A stretch of 64,000 nucleotides of DNA from Stenopsyche tienmushanensis (GCA_008973525.1 WACJ01000549.1:124001-188000), one strand, 5' to 3'; shown: positions 1 through 12,270, counted from the first letter of the stretch. Program-made: numbers and translations. Notes: generated from the sequence alone by a model not told the origin.

Positions 1-485
1 GGTATCTATTCCCAAATTATTATTTTGTGTGAAGAATGCCGTGTATCTGCTTTTTATTTAGTTTAGAGCCTCAATTTTATTTAAATGTGGAAAAAGTGCA
101 TTTACGTCATTACTTTCTTTATGAATTTGATAAAGACAATATCGCGACTGTGGCAACCAAATATATTTGTAAAGTATACGGTAGTGATACAAATAAAATT
201 CGATTGACTCTAATTTGATTTTTGATATTTTGATCTGGTGATTTTTCATTTATCAATAAACCAAAGATTTGACGACCTTCGAAAGCTAACGATGACAAAT
301 AAAATGACATAATTGATGCTGATGTAAATCATTATTTCAGAGAGATTGTCTTATAAAATTTGAATCTACCAATAATTCGTGGTGCAATATTTACATCCAA
401 TGGAGATGATTTCAATGTACGAAGTTTGGATTTCTCATCAACTGTTGCCAGCAAACTCAATGGATCAAATTTCAACGTGTGTTTT
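1..485. other. AT-rich sequence, nothing recognised
   Basis: Only chance open frames of up to about 60 codons occur here. The frame entering the mariner relic at 486 starts at 360, but its first 40 codons do not resemble transposase. Confidence 0.5.
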
Positions 486-1236
486 ATGAAGTTCAAACAA
501 AAACACGAAGTATTTTTGCATAGATTAGTGACAGACGATAAAAAATGGGTAATGTACAACAATTTAGAATCAAACCTCTTTTTGTTCGATTTTTTTGTGC
601 GATTTCGAAGTTATGCGATATTTTTAAAGCATTTTTTTTAACTTCATAAAGAGTACGTATCGAGAAATTTTGGATAAAATAGGAAATAAATCATCAACAC
701 TAACCGAAATATGGTAAAAAATATATAATTTCAGACTGTGTAAATCTTGTGATAAATTTTGTGATATTTTTTTTAGTTAGGAACTAGTGACATCTTTTTT
801 ATGCGATTTTTTATATTATTTTATATAGTGTTAAAGTTATGCGGTTTTTAAAATCCATGGCACGCATCTTCACTTTTTCTATGTAAGTCATAGTTTTTTT
901 TATGCGATTTTTAACGGAACGCATCTACCGCACAAAAAAAGTTTTATGTTTAGTTCGAAAAAAGCGTTGGACCTGGATAAGAACCGTTGAACACCTTCAA
1001 GGCCAACATGTATAAAAATGGTAATGCTTTATGCTTGTGGGATACTAAGGGAATAGTTTATTATGGGCTCTTGCAACACAACCAAACAATTACAGTCGAC
1101 AGATATTATAATCTATTGACAAAATTAATAACGACCGACCACATGTGGCAATTTCAAATCATCATAAACTTAAATGATATGTTCGTATTTCCACCACTTA
1201 TCATCCGTACAAATCCACTTACCTATCAAAACCGCG
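486..1236 (+). pseudogene. Mariner transposase relic, split by an insertion
   Basis: Two pieces on the plus strand match successive parts of a mariner DD34D transposase. At 486-575 the frame gives EVFLHRLVTDDKKWVMYNNLE, the family's 'FLxRIVTGDEKWxxYDN' block, whose D is catalytic. At about 995-1130 it gives NGNALCLWDTKGIVYYGLL and NQTITVDRYYNLLTKL, matching the 'CIWWDxKGVVYYELL' block with the second catalytic D. The roughly 390 bp between them is foreign (see next feature). I saw no terminal inverted repeats. The HTH end and the third catalytic residue are absent, so it is inactive. Confidence 0.75.
576..966. mobile_element. MITE-like insertion inside the mariner relic
   Basis: This segment interrupts the transposase exactly between two adjacent conserved blocks. 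Its ends are loosely complementary: ttttttgtgcgat on the left against gcacaaaaaaag on the right. The motif atgcgatttt recurs at about 613, 800, 838 and 900. It has no coding capacity. The boundaries are approximate and I could not define a target duplication. Confidence 0.4.
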
Positions 1237-1253
1237 CAGCGTGTAACAATCTT

Positions 1254-1430
1254 GTATTTAAATAAATAAAACTGTTGATAGCACACAATATTCGTTGGTT
1301 TCTTCGCCTAAACTTAAACATTGCACTTGAAATCGATTATTTTGGGGTTATTATTAAGTATATTATTATTAAGATACTCTCCATCTCTGTCTCTCTCTGA
1401 GCTCAAAGTGTGAAAATGCTCTTTCTGAAT
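1254..1430 (+). repeat. Dispersed repeat, 'ACTGTTGATAGCACACAAT' family, copy 1
   Basis: It shares the block ataaataaa(c)actgttgatagcacacaat and, further on, a ctctctgtctc tract and tgctctttctga with 36884-37104. Weaker preceding homology (gcagcgtgtaacaa, about 1237) matches the minus-strand copy at 52038. It could be an LTR or SINE fragment; the class is unknown. Confidence 0.6.
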
Positions 1431-3110
1431 CATTGAAATTCGTTTGAAAAACTTGAAAATTGAATTATCAACCCAAAAGATATATAATTGAAGAAGGAGC
1501 ATGCGGGATAAATAGTTGGTGCGGACGACAACAGTTATGTTTATAAAAAAATGAGCTCTTTGTAAACAAATCTTCCAAAATTTTTTCACGTGATCGTTTT
1601 AAACATTCTAAATAAGGAGTCAAATTTGATTTATGTTTTCAAGATAAGTTATACCAAATGAAAAACTGGTTCTTATGAGCATCACATATGCAAATTTATA
1701 ACATCTAAAAGCCATGCCTTAATGAAATCTATGATAATATATCGTTGTGCGGATTTAAACAAGAATTTTTTGATTGCTCATGTAAGATTTTTTTTTATAA
1801 TTTCGCTTTGCCATCAACACTAATTGAAAATAATAATTATAGTACTAAAACCTGAAACATTAAGAGTTGATTGGCCTGCTGTTAGTATAAGGCCATTTTA
1901 TATGTCTTCAATATTCAATTATGCTTCCTAAATCATCATTAAAGCTTAAAAATTGCCAATATTTTGTTAAAGAATAATAGTATTTAATACGCGGTTTTAG
2001 TTCGTGGAGATTTGTAATTGACGTTCTTTCAGTATCCACAGAAACGTATGGTCGTTTAGTGGTCATTTAACGCCATTGGGCGTGTCTCTTCTTTTCCTTC
2101 CATGTTAGTGTCAAATAAATGGAAATTAAAAAATATCATTGCCAGCTCTGGAAGGACATTAGTAGGTCATTAGCGAAAAGAGCATTCTGTAAAAGAGAAC
2201 AAGGTTCAAGGATCCGCTCTAATGTCTTTAGCATCGATTCAATAGAGAACATTTTTTATTCGTTTCTTCTTGTATATTTAAATACCCGTTTTATTGTGTT
2301 ATTTTTGGTTGTCTGAGAAAAATAATAACATCAGTAAAAATAAGCAACGTAATAATAAATGAGGATAAAACGATATAAAATTATCATTTTGTTTGTATAA
2401 AATTGTGAACTAATTGATTTGTTTAGTATTCGAATACTCTCAACGCTTCCGTTTAATTTTCTTCAAAGTCATGGCACTTACATGACGGTAAATATTTGTC
2501 TTGATTTTCAAATCAATTTGGTCAGCGTTCAAAATCGATATAAATAGACAATATTAACGTCGATTTTGCGAAAAAACCCCTAATCGAACAACTTTTTCAA
2601 TTATCATTATGATGAGAATACATATGATGTTTTTGGAGATCAAATTATTCGCAATAGAAGTTCACATCGTAATAACCATGAGATTTTTTTATCTTTAAAA
2701 TAATTTATTGTATGCAATTTTGCTTATTTAAGTTTTTCTTTTTATCAAATTTTTGGACAATATCTTGAAGCAAAATCTATTTAACTTGCACTTTGGATTA
2801 TTGAAATCTAATTTACATCGTGGAATATCAGATGTTTTTTAGTATATGTCAAGTCCTAGATGTGAACTGACCAAAACAGTAATTTAAAGTTACGATCTTA
2901 TCCCTTTGAGAGCAGGGTTACATCAAAAAAAAATTGTGAATTTTATTTCAATGTAAGTATCCGCAGCTTTATACTATTTATTGCTATCGTTTCTAATATA
3001 TGCTGCAGCACCCTTCAAACTGAGATTGGACTCGTGAATCCGCGATAGTATTCCTTTGAATTTAGCTAAACGATGAAGCTGTGTTTGTGTAATAAGTTTT
3101 ACTTACTTTA
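1431..3110. other. Intergenic AT-rich stretch
   Basis: No gene, repeat or RNA is recognised. The longest frame (2119-2316, plus) has no recognisable motif and AT-rich codons. Confidence 0.5.
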
Positions 3111-3114
3111 GGTG

Positions 3115-3300
3115 GCTCCTATAGCTCTGAGCGTCCTCCCTCCAATTGTTCAGGTCCAGATTTGTGGCGTATTTTTTAACTTGATCAGTCCATTCGCTCT
3201 TGAATCCAAAATGGTTCTAGGGACTCTATTCGTCAGCATCCGTGCCACATTACCTGCCCATTAGAGGCGGCGGATGCGGACGAAGCTTATTATCGATGCT
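3115..3300 (-). pseudogene. Non-LTR retrotransposon 3' ORF fragment
   Basis: The minus-strand translation gives RIRRL, stop, WAGNVARM and then RVPRTILDSR. This is the 'RRLRWAGHVARM...RIPKxIL' block found near the C-terminus of many insect LINE ORF2 proteins, after the reverse transcriptase. A frame-shifted continuation gives NLDLNNWREDAQ, matching the 'DW...A.DR..WR' end. It is disrupted by a stop and a frameshift and is only about 60 codons long. Confidence 0.6.
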
Positions 3301-3316
3301 TCGCCGTACATGTTTG

Positions 3317-3524
3317 TGTAATATATAATAAAATAGATGAGCTAGCAGTCTAGCGATTGCTTTATGCACACACACACGTACACAATAAAGGCAGCGCGGC
3401 GCATGCGTATTTCGTGTCTATGTGTGTATGATGTAACATATGTGACGAAGACGATGAAACTATAAACAATTCTCTCTCTTTTTCCGACCTACTGCCGGTT
3501 GGAGTTTCATTTTTCGTGACATTA
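3317..3524 (+). repeat. Dispersed repeat family B, copy 1
   Basis: Starts tgtaatatataataaaatag and shares with 12080-12270 a series of blocks: gattgctttatgc, cagcgcatgcg, atttcgtgtctat, attctctctc, a ccgacctactgccg-like tract and attt(tt)cgtgaca. A (CA)n tract lies at 3364-3377. It could be a solo LTR or a tRNA-derived SINE; copy 2 has a better A-box-like word. Confidence 0.65.
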
Positions 3525-4010
3525 AAGTGTAGTGTTGGCGATTTACCATCCCTATGCAATAGCGCTGTTGATCTGAGCAGATTTAATTCGCCAGATTGAC
3601 AGCGACATTTTCCGTCTCTCTTTAGATGCAATGTGCTATTTTAACAGCGCTATCTTCTGTGGCGCTTTGAGGTCATTACACCTGCAATTACTGACCGATT
3701 ACTTCTTGCGCATGCACCGTTGCTGGTTGAGTATTGACGCGCAGGAGGTGGGAATCGAAGGAGTCGTCGGTTGGCCTTGGCTGCGGGAGGACGTCCTTCT
3801 CGCAGCCTGATCTTTTTCTCTCGTACTAAATAAAAAGTTACCTAGAGTAAAGAATCTTTTTGTTCGACGCTCATCTGTCCCCATCTATCCATCCAGCCAC
3901 ACATGATCCGAAAGAAGAACGGACCCGTGCGTTAGCGTGACCTTCCCGACGAGCGCGTAAGAGCGGGGAGCCACCCGGACACTCTGTCCCGAGAGATCAT
4001 TTTAAAAATA
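3525..4010. other. GC-richer segment of unknown nature
   Basis: This stretch (for example gcgggaggacgtccttctcg and gagcgcgtaagagcgggg) is clearly richer in GC than its surroundings and follows repeat copy 1 directly. It may be part of the same long repeat or LTR, but no second copy is present in the window. An AATAAAAAG at about 3829 would suit an LTR. No gene is seen. Confidence 0.3.
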
Positions 4011-4351
4011 TAAAGTTTCAATTAATGTTCCTAATAAACCATAATAGCAACTAAACAAGAAACAGCAAAAAAAGGTGTAAGTTTTTGCAAACAAATACAT
4101 TTAAACCACACAATAATGAACGATAATGTGAAACTGAAATTAGCATTGAGATCAATGAAGTAAAAGTGAATTAAAGCACAGTAAATTCAATCTCATCAAA
4201 AAATGTGTTAATAAAACTAAATGCAATATTATGCCAAAAAAGATCCTGTTTATGACATCATAACAGGAAAAATCTTAAAAAACTATCAAGGAAAACGATA
4301 GTTACACTCACAATTATAATTAATGCAATATTCAAATTTAAATACATACTA

Positions 4352-4590
4352 ATGTTACGGAAAATCGTTAATATCAATGAATATTGCCAGTCATTGATCC
4401 CAAACCCCAGGAAAAGAAGTATTATCATATGGACCTATCTCACTGCTGCCAATATTGTCCAAGATATTTTATTGAGGATTTCTAACTTTATAACCTTATT
4501 AGAAGAAAGAAAATATGTTCAACCATCCTCTTGGACGTAACCCAAGCATTTAATAAAGGACTACATCAGATGCTCGAAGGTAAATGAAAT
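4352..4590 (+). pseudogene. LINE (jockey-like) reverse transcriptase fragment
   Basis: In one plus frame from 4440, TAANIVQDILLRISNF and LLEERKY resemble the region before RT block A. After a frameshift at about 4515 another frame gives ILLDVTQAFNKGLHQMLEG, the jockey-clade 'FLDVxQAFDKVWHxGLL' block whose first D is catalytic. About 80 codons remain. The frameshift and missing flanks make it inactive. Confidence 0.65.
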
Positions 4591-6360
4591 ATTTTGTTAC
4601 TGTACAACTTCTACTATCTTATGAAGTCATACTAAGCAGGTAGATTATTTAGAATATAACAGAAAGAAATTTTTTTAAAAGAATATTGCATAAAAAAATC
4701 ATTTTTCAATCATCATACAATAGTAAATAGTGAAAACCTACGAATATGCATACTGAAAGAATACATGCGGATCAAGGAGTAGCCCGGGGCTCTGTTTCCC
4801 AGAACAACAATAACAATATCGGTTAACTATTGAATACCTTTGAATCAGTTATATAGTAGCATATAAATATATCATATTAATAGGAAAATTATTAAATTAT
4901 TTAAATAAATGTAAGTCTATCAAAATGCATCATAATAATTGATACATCCCATATTTTATAATATAACATCAATCTTGTACAAAGGTAAAGAAGTGTCGTT
5001 TGATTTATTTTTCTCGGTATTTATCTAAAATTTTCTCAATATCCTCATAAATGTTTTCAAGTAATTCGACTGTACATAGTAAGAAGCTGGTGACGAAGCA
5101 ATGTAACAATTTGTCTGCCGGCTAACAAACACCCTTAATGTTGTCGGCAATCAGTCATGCCATTTTGACGTAATCTTCTCGAGAGCATCGAGGTATTTTT
5201 TTAAAGAACATAAACATCCTTTTTTGTTCGAAAAAAGTGCGTTCTTAACCTTTGACATGGAAACGGAGCGAAAACATGGCAATCGCCAGCAAAAAATATT
5301 CCATAGAACGGATATCGAAGACAATGAGCACAATTGAATAATGTCGAGAGAAATCTGTTTTTCGATATCTGTTATTTGAAGACTCGAAGGCCTCATTAAT
5401 TAAATTATTTCCTTACTTATCGTCTATTTTTTTTTGGGTCATCGCACCGTATCTTCAATAGGTATGCGCATCTTAGGATTGACGTTCATCATGTAGGTCA
5501 ATGGCGTCATACGATTACACTTGGACCTGAAATTGAAGGGTCGGTAAACACCTTGGATTTTTATATCAAGTTCCTCGATGAAGTTTCATGGTTACTTTTT
5601 TGTTTTATGGAATGATTGCTTTTAAGCTCTACTTAAGTTTTAAGGTCGATGATACTCATAGGGAGACGTGAATTAGTGTACAATATAATTGACACTACAT
5701 AATCAATGTCTAATTAAGTTTTGGAAAGGTTGAAGCTAACGAGCATATTCATAATTCAATACAATTTGAGGCCGAACGTGATTTGGATATTATCTTAGCA
5801 AAAATTAGCTTAACAGCTCAATTATTAATATATGAATATAAATCTGAATCCTGGCATGACAACTTTGCTTCAAGTATCATCAAGAAGCAGTGCGTGTTAC
5901 TGCAGTAAAATAACATATATTTGCATTGTAAATCTTAAATTTTACATCAAAACCATAGTAAAATGAATTTATATTTATTTATTACTAATTAACATAAAAC
6001 ATTTTATTACAATTTATTGCTAAAAATATTGTAATAAAATGTTAATATTTAATTATACACAATCTTTCAAATGCTAATCTACCATACAGCATCGTCAACA
6101 TGATATCAAAACTTAATAAATCAAAAAGCATACAAAGACTTTATTTATTTATCTTAGATCACTATTAGTCAGTCACAATTAATAATGTACTAACAGGTTG
6201 AATAAAATGGATGTTTTGATATTTTGAAAAGCTGCCAAATAAACCCAAAATGAAAGCTGCTCTGACTTTAAAAACCAACAAAAATAGTCGTGTAAACTCC
6301 CTTCAATACGTTCATACAAGCGAATCCCTGGGTTTTTTGTTTTAATATATGAAGGCTCCC
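4591..6360. other. AT-rich stretch with one hairpin
   Basis: The only structure I see is a perfect inverted repeat at 5999-6044 (acattttattacaat, 15-bp loop, attgtaataaaatgt). The 81-codon minus frame at 5151-5396 ends KKYLDALEKITSKWHD, faintly transposase-like, but I cannot assign it. Confidence 0.45.
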
Positions 6361-6369
6361 TTTAGGTGG

Positions 6370-6425
6370 AAAATCTAGGGGGGGGGGCATTTTTCTCCCT
6401 TTGTCCACCCAAAATGACGTCCCTG
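6370..6425. mobile_element. Orphan hAT-type right terminus
   Basis: The run ccacccaaaatgacgtccctg ends in CCCTG, the right-hand end typical of hAT elements that begin CAGGG. It is preceded by a G-run (6380-6389). No matching left end was found to the left, so this is probably the remnant of a truncated element. Confidence 0.4.
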
Positions 6426-6469
6426 CTTAACATAATGGAATTTATATGATCATTAAAATATCAATTAGT

Positions 6470-7500
<1,031 letters not shown>

Positions 7501-7782
7501 TGGGCTGATTCTATGCTGTTGTTTGAAGATACATCCGAGCAAACAATCGCAAGCTTTACAAGATAATAGTCATTGTCCTGATATCCTCATCACAATTTGC
7601 ATGTCTTATAGACATGTTCATTTATTCTCTGTCAAACTTCGAGTAAATAAATTAATACTATTTGAATGCTTGTGGATATTTCATCATTTAGAGTCAACAA
7701 AGATGCATCCAACAATTGTATGGTAACGAGCTGGTGATCTAAAAATATTGCATCTGATTAGAGTACATGTGTGACATTTAAC

Positions 7783-9512
7783 CAGGGACGTAACTAGGGC
7801 GTGGCAAAGCAGGCGCCTGCCACAGGCGCAACTGGGCTTGGGGCGGAAAACACAGGATAACGAACCGTTTGAGAGAATTGCACGTGGTTTATATTTTACT
7901 TGACCATTCTACTCTAAATGCATTAACGCGTTAATTGACATAGCAGTCGCAAAGAGTCATTTTCGGTATCTTGCATGGAGTTCCCTCTGCATCTTCGCTC
8001 GCAGATAATACATGCTTATTGCGCAAAATAATTTGTCCGGAACTAGCTCTGAATATCGCTCCGGGACTAGGTCTGAATATCGCTCCGGCACTAGCTCTGA
8101 ATATCGCTCCGGGACTAGGTCTGAATATCGCTCCGGCACTAGCTCTGAATATCGCTCCGGAACTAGGTCTGAATATCGCTCCGGCACTAGCTCTGAATAT
8201 CGCTCCGGGACTAGGTCTGAATATCGCTCCGGCACTAGCTCTGAATATCGCTCCGGAACTAGGTCTGAATATCGCTCTGGGACTAGGTCTGAATATCGCT
8301 CCGGGACTAGGTCTGAATATCGCTCCGGCACTAGCTCTGAATATCGCTCCGGGACTAGGTCTGAATATCGCTCCGGCACTAGCTCTGAATATCGCTCCGG
8401 GACTAGGTCTGAATATCGCTCCGGCACTAGCTCTGAATATCGCTCCGGGACTAGGTCTGAATATCGCTCCGGCACTAGCTCTGAATATCGCTCCGGAACT
8501 AGGTCTGAATATCGCTCCGGGACTAGGTCTGAATATCGCTCCGGGACTAGGTCTGAATATCGCTCCGGGACTAGCTCTGAATATCGCTCTGGAACTAGGT
8601 CTGAATATCGCTCCGGCACTAGGTCTGAATATCGCTCCGGCACTAGGTCTGAATATCGCTCCGGCACTAGCTCTGAATATCGCTCCGGGACTAGGTCTGA
8701 ATATCGCTCCGGGGACTAGGTCTGAATATCGCTCCGGGACTAGGTCTGAATATCGCTCCGAGACTAGGTCTGAATATCGCTCCGGGACTAGCTCTGAATA
8801 TCGCTCCGGGACTAGGTCTGAATATCGCTCCGGGACTAGCTCTGAATATCGCTCCGGGACTAGGTCTTAATATCGCTCCGGCACTAGCTCTGAATATCGC
8901 TCCGGGACTAGGTCTGAATATCGCTCCGGGGACTAGGTCTGAATATCGCTCCGGGACTAGGTCTGAATATCGCCCGAGACTAGGTCTGAATATCGCTCCG
9001 GCACTAGCTCGAATATCGCTCCGGGACTAGGTCTGAATATCGCTCGGGGACTAGCTTGATATCGCTCCGGGACTAGGTCTTAATATCGCTCCGGCACTAG
9101 CTCTGAATATCGCTCCGGGACTAGGTCTGAATATCGCTCCGGGGACTAACTCTGAGTATCGCTCCGGCACTAGCTCTGAATATCGCTCCGGAACTAGGTC
9201 TGAATATCGCTCCGGGACTAGCTCTGAATATCGCTCCGGGGACTAGGTCTGAATATCGCTCCGGCACTAGCTCTGAATATCGCTCCGGGACTAGGTCTGA
9301 ATATCGCTCCGAGAGTAACTCCGAATAGGCTTAAGTTTTATTATAAATAAATTTCTTTTTTGGGGTAAAATTTGTCGAGAATATTTTTTTATTTTCTCCT
9401 GCATATATTAAAAATAAAATAAATCGTTTTCAGATTAATAGAAAAAATGGAAGGGGGGGGGGCGCAATTTAGATTCTTGCCAAGGGCGCATCATACCCTA
9501 GTTACGGCCCTG
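7783..9512. mobile_element. Non-autonomous hAT element carrying a minisatellite
   Basis: The element starts CAGGGACGTAACTAGGG and ends with the complement of CAGGGCCGTAACTAGGG, a 17-bp terminal inverted repeat with one mismatch. It is flanked by identical 8-bp target duplications catttaac at 7775-7782 and 9513-9520, the hAT hallmark. Total length is 1730 bp. No transposase frame exists; about three quarters is a 24-bp tandem array. Short unique ends (7800-8035 and 9330-9500) include a G-run at 9454-9463. Confidence 0.9.
8036..9327 (+). repeat. 24-bp tandem array, about 53 units
   Basis: The unit is ctgaatatcgctccgg plus an 8-base variable part, (g/c/a)actag(g/c)t. Two main variants (gggactaggt and ggcactagct) tend to alternate, giving a 48-bp higher-order period in the left half. 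Units are near identical until about 8700; rightward there are single-base gains and losses and short units (around 8711, 8973, 9010, 9056), so the right part is older or less homogenised. It is entirely inside the hAT element. Confidence 0.97.
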
Positions 9513-9520
9513 CATTTAAC

Positions 9521-10820
9521 GTCATCTGGGTGAGCTGAAGCGGGAGTCTTTACTGCGCGAATGATATGATAATTGTCTAGTATCTATTAAAATTTTCTAC
9601 TCTTTCTACTCTTTTTGGTTTCCAAAATAAATGTTAAATATATCTTATTCTAGTTATCAACACCCTAAATAGTTTTTATTGGTTATCCTTATCAAATCAT
9701 CATATTTTTTTTGAAACAAAGTTGAAAAATATAATGGCTAATGGATTAGGTGTTTTAAAATATTAAAAATTAACAATGGCATCTATTTGATTTTTAAATT
9801 ATATTTTCATGATTACGAAAAGGTTTGCATCTTGGCTACATTTAAATATTTTTTTTAAAATAAAATGCAATCAGTTATTTGATAAATTAATTTTATTGTA
9901 ATTATTTTTTCTGTTACAGTTATTACTTTTTTCACATTCTTCACCAAATTGCTAATCACATTTAAGCCTAGATCTGTCCAGGAATTTAATCAGAGTCATT
10001 AATCACTAATTGAGTCTACTCATCATTTAAAACTTTGTGCTTCGACCACTAATCACCGATCGACGTTAAACCTATTTTATGAACAAATTCAATAACAAAT
10101 ACATTCAATAATTAATCACAGATAAATTGTGTCATCCAACAATACTAATCCTAGCGCTTTTCCAACTGGTTCGTTTTCAACTTCAAAACGCCAACTTTGG
10201 GAAAGACAAACACTTACCGTAATAAATTAACTAATAATACAAATTGACGATGTAAATGAATAGAGTTAAAAAATATTATTTTTATTAATGAATTGATATA
10301 GTTATTTAAATTATTCTAGTAAATTAGACCACAACGAAGAGCAGACACTCACTTATTCGTCACATCGAACGTAACATTAATATTCTAAGCATATATTTCC
10401 CCTTTACATTAAAAATTAAAATATTCCAGTAAAATTATTCTTAAATGTATTTTTATTATTGTTGTACGTATTTAAATCACAGCTGATTATTTTTTTTTTC
10501 AATAGGTTGATTATTAATTTTTCTGTGTTTACGGTGTATTCTGAGTGTTTTAAAGTAGGATTGCATAATAAGTTTGGTTTTAATATTTTTTTGTCTTATT
10601 GATTAATTTTAAGATTTATATCAAAATAATGAGAAAACACTAAATTTGTGCTTTGATGTCTTCGGTTGTTACTGAAGGAAGATGTGAATTAACACTTCGT
10701 TAGCTGGCTTTGATATTTCTTTGTTCCATTTGCGGGAACAGCAGCTATTGTTGCCTGAGAGTGATCATTAAAGCATTGTTCAGTCAATTTCGGATAAGTG
10801 AGGCTCTACTGTGCGTATAT
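9521..10820. other. AT-rich sequence 3' of the receptor gene
   Basis: No repeat family, ORF or RNA is recognised between the hAT element and the receptor poly(A) signal. Confidence 0.5.
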
Positions 10821-10824
10821 CACA

Positions 10825-10830
10825 TTTATT
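10825..10830 (-). terminator. Poly(A) signal AATAAA for the GPCR
   Basis: The minus strand reads GAATAAATG here, about 60 bases past the distal stop at 10889. Its position supports the distal stop as the real mRNA 3' region. Confidence 0.55.
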
Positions 10831-10888
10831 CGACATTTCCTCCATTAGTTAACAATAAATGATATAATTAACTTATCTTTCAGCAAAA

Positions 10889-11866
10889 TCATCTCGCGAA
10901 AGTCAAATCATTCTCGCTGGAGCTCTGCGAACTCTCTTTGATCACTTCCAATTCTCTTATTGTCGCAGGAGGCCCTTTGAAATACGATTTGTGCAAGTTG
11001 CTCTCGTATTCATCGTCTTCATCGCCGCTGTCATCCGATCGATGGCCCATCTTCGTTCTGGTGTCGCACATCGAGCCGCAGCATCCAGAAGTCTCCCCCG
11101 AATGATCTTCGCTTCCCGCATAACTGCCATCTGTTAAATTTCCATTTGATCCCATTTTTTGACCGTAATTTAAACTTAGTATCCTATCGAAGTTATGCTC
11201 CAGCATCCCCAAATCTCGACTGCAAACATTCTTACTATCGCTCTGGCAAGTCGAACTTTCGCCGTTCGTTTCGTCGAACCTCCATTTAAAGTTTTTATTG
11301 AAATTTTTCATACTGGAGTGTCTTTCTAAGCTGTTCGTTTTGTAATACACTTTGTTTTCCCAGTCTCATGAGTCGTTAAAATGACCGTTGCATTTGCTAA
11401 AACTTATCTCGTCCAAACTTAGATTCGATCTAGCCTCGCCCAACTTTAATTCTGCATGGTTCTCGAACAACCTGAGATCTGAACTTTTTAATCTATAATC
11501 TAGCGGATGTCCGTATACGTCGATTCTAAAATCGGATCCTGCATTGTATTGTCGGTAGTCTGCTTGCTGAAAGCACTCGTACTGTCTAGGATATTCGTGG
11601 ATTGATTTAATTGAGCCAGAGTTGTAATTCTTAATTGAGCCGTTGCACTTAAGTGACGAATCTCTTTTTGGACCGTGATAAACTTTTTGTAAGGCGTGTA
11701 AGCTGGTCGAGGAAACCGTCCTCTCGAGTATTTCACCCCAATATTTCTCAGATAAGCCCTCTAAGTCTGGTTTATGTGGTGGAGCTGGAGGTTCTGACGA
11801 AAGTGAATTACAGCATCCGGATGATTTTTCTAATGGTGGCGTGGCATCTGAACGTCGACAGCAAAA
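10889..11866 (-). CDS. GPCR terminal exon: long C-terminal tail, interrupted by one in-frame UGA
   Basis: The exon starts after tttttaacag with FCCRRSDATPPLEKSS; the Cys pair just after helix 8 is a plausible palmitoylation site. The frame is open for 166 codons and meets a single UGA at 11366-11368 (context TCA UGA GAC). It then continues open in the same frame for 158 further codons to a UGA at 10889-10891. The distal part is acidic and Ser-rich: runs such as HRSDDSGDEDDEYESN and ESSQSSSENDLTFAR near the end. If the first UGA is a true stop, the tail is 166 residues; if it is read through, or is a sequence variant or error, the tail is about 325 positions. A poly(A) signal lies about 60 bp past the distal stop. 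Confidence 0.85.
11366..11368 (-). other. In-frame UGA inside the receptor tail ORF
   Basis: This UGA is the only stop codon between the exon start (11866) and the distal stop. It sits between ...HFNDS and DWENKVYYKT. The sequence just after it is purine- and A-rich, with no convincing 3' splice site, so removal by a small intron is unlikely. Possible explanations are translational readthrough, selenocysteine, a sequencing error or polymorphism from CGA or TGG, or a true end with a relic downstream. Confidence 0.75.
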
Positions 11867-12079
11867 CTGTTAAAAATTAAAAAAAAAATTAGAAACATAT
11901 TATAATAACACATGAAAAATAGCAATTGATCGCATAATTTTAATTGTTGTTTAATATAGAAATACGTGAGAATCTCGCGTTGTAGAAGTGAAATTTCTTA
12001 ACTCATAAGAAACGTTAATTTTATGCATTGTTTTTCCATTTGTTAAGATAAATTGTGAGTTGAAGGATGAAGCAGTGTA

Positions 12080-12270
12080 TTGTGTAATATATAATAAAAT
12101 AGACGGGCTATTGGCTTAGTGGTTGCTTTATGCTACCTATAAAGACAGCAGAGGAGGTGCAGCGCATGCGCGTATCATGTCTATAACGCTTGACGGAGAC
12201 AGAAAGAGTTTAAACGATTCTCCCTCTCTTTTCGTCCAACTACCGCTTGAAGCCTCATTTTCTGTGACAA
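12080..12270 (+). repeat. Dispersed repeat family B, copy 2
   Basis: Starts tgtaatatataataaaatag, as at 3317, and follows the same block order. It contains ggctattggcttagtggttgc, which fits a tRNA A-box word (TGGCnnAGTGG), but I find no B-box. This suggests but does not prove a tRNA-derived SINE. Confidence 0.65.

Noticed and set aside
5151..5396. Possible transposase tail on the minus strand
   Set aside because: Only a faint similarity at its C-terminus; nothing specific enough to call.
7957..8870. Long ORFs of 235-299 codons on both strands
   Set aside because: They are produced by the 24-bp minisatellite inside a hAT element; three frames are open at once and indels close them to the right.
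8036..9327. Possible CRISPR array
   Set aside because: Units are contiguous 24-bp copies without unique spacers, in a eukaryotic transposon.
11302..11368. Small intron removing the in-frame UGA
   Set aside because: The AGs downstream lack pyrimidine tracts, and the only donor-acceptor pairs I tested (donors at CAACG|GTCATT and GATAA|GTTTTAG with acceptor AACAG) shift the frame into an immediate stop.
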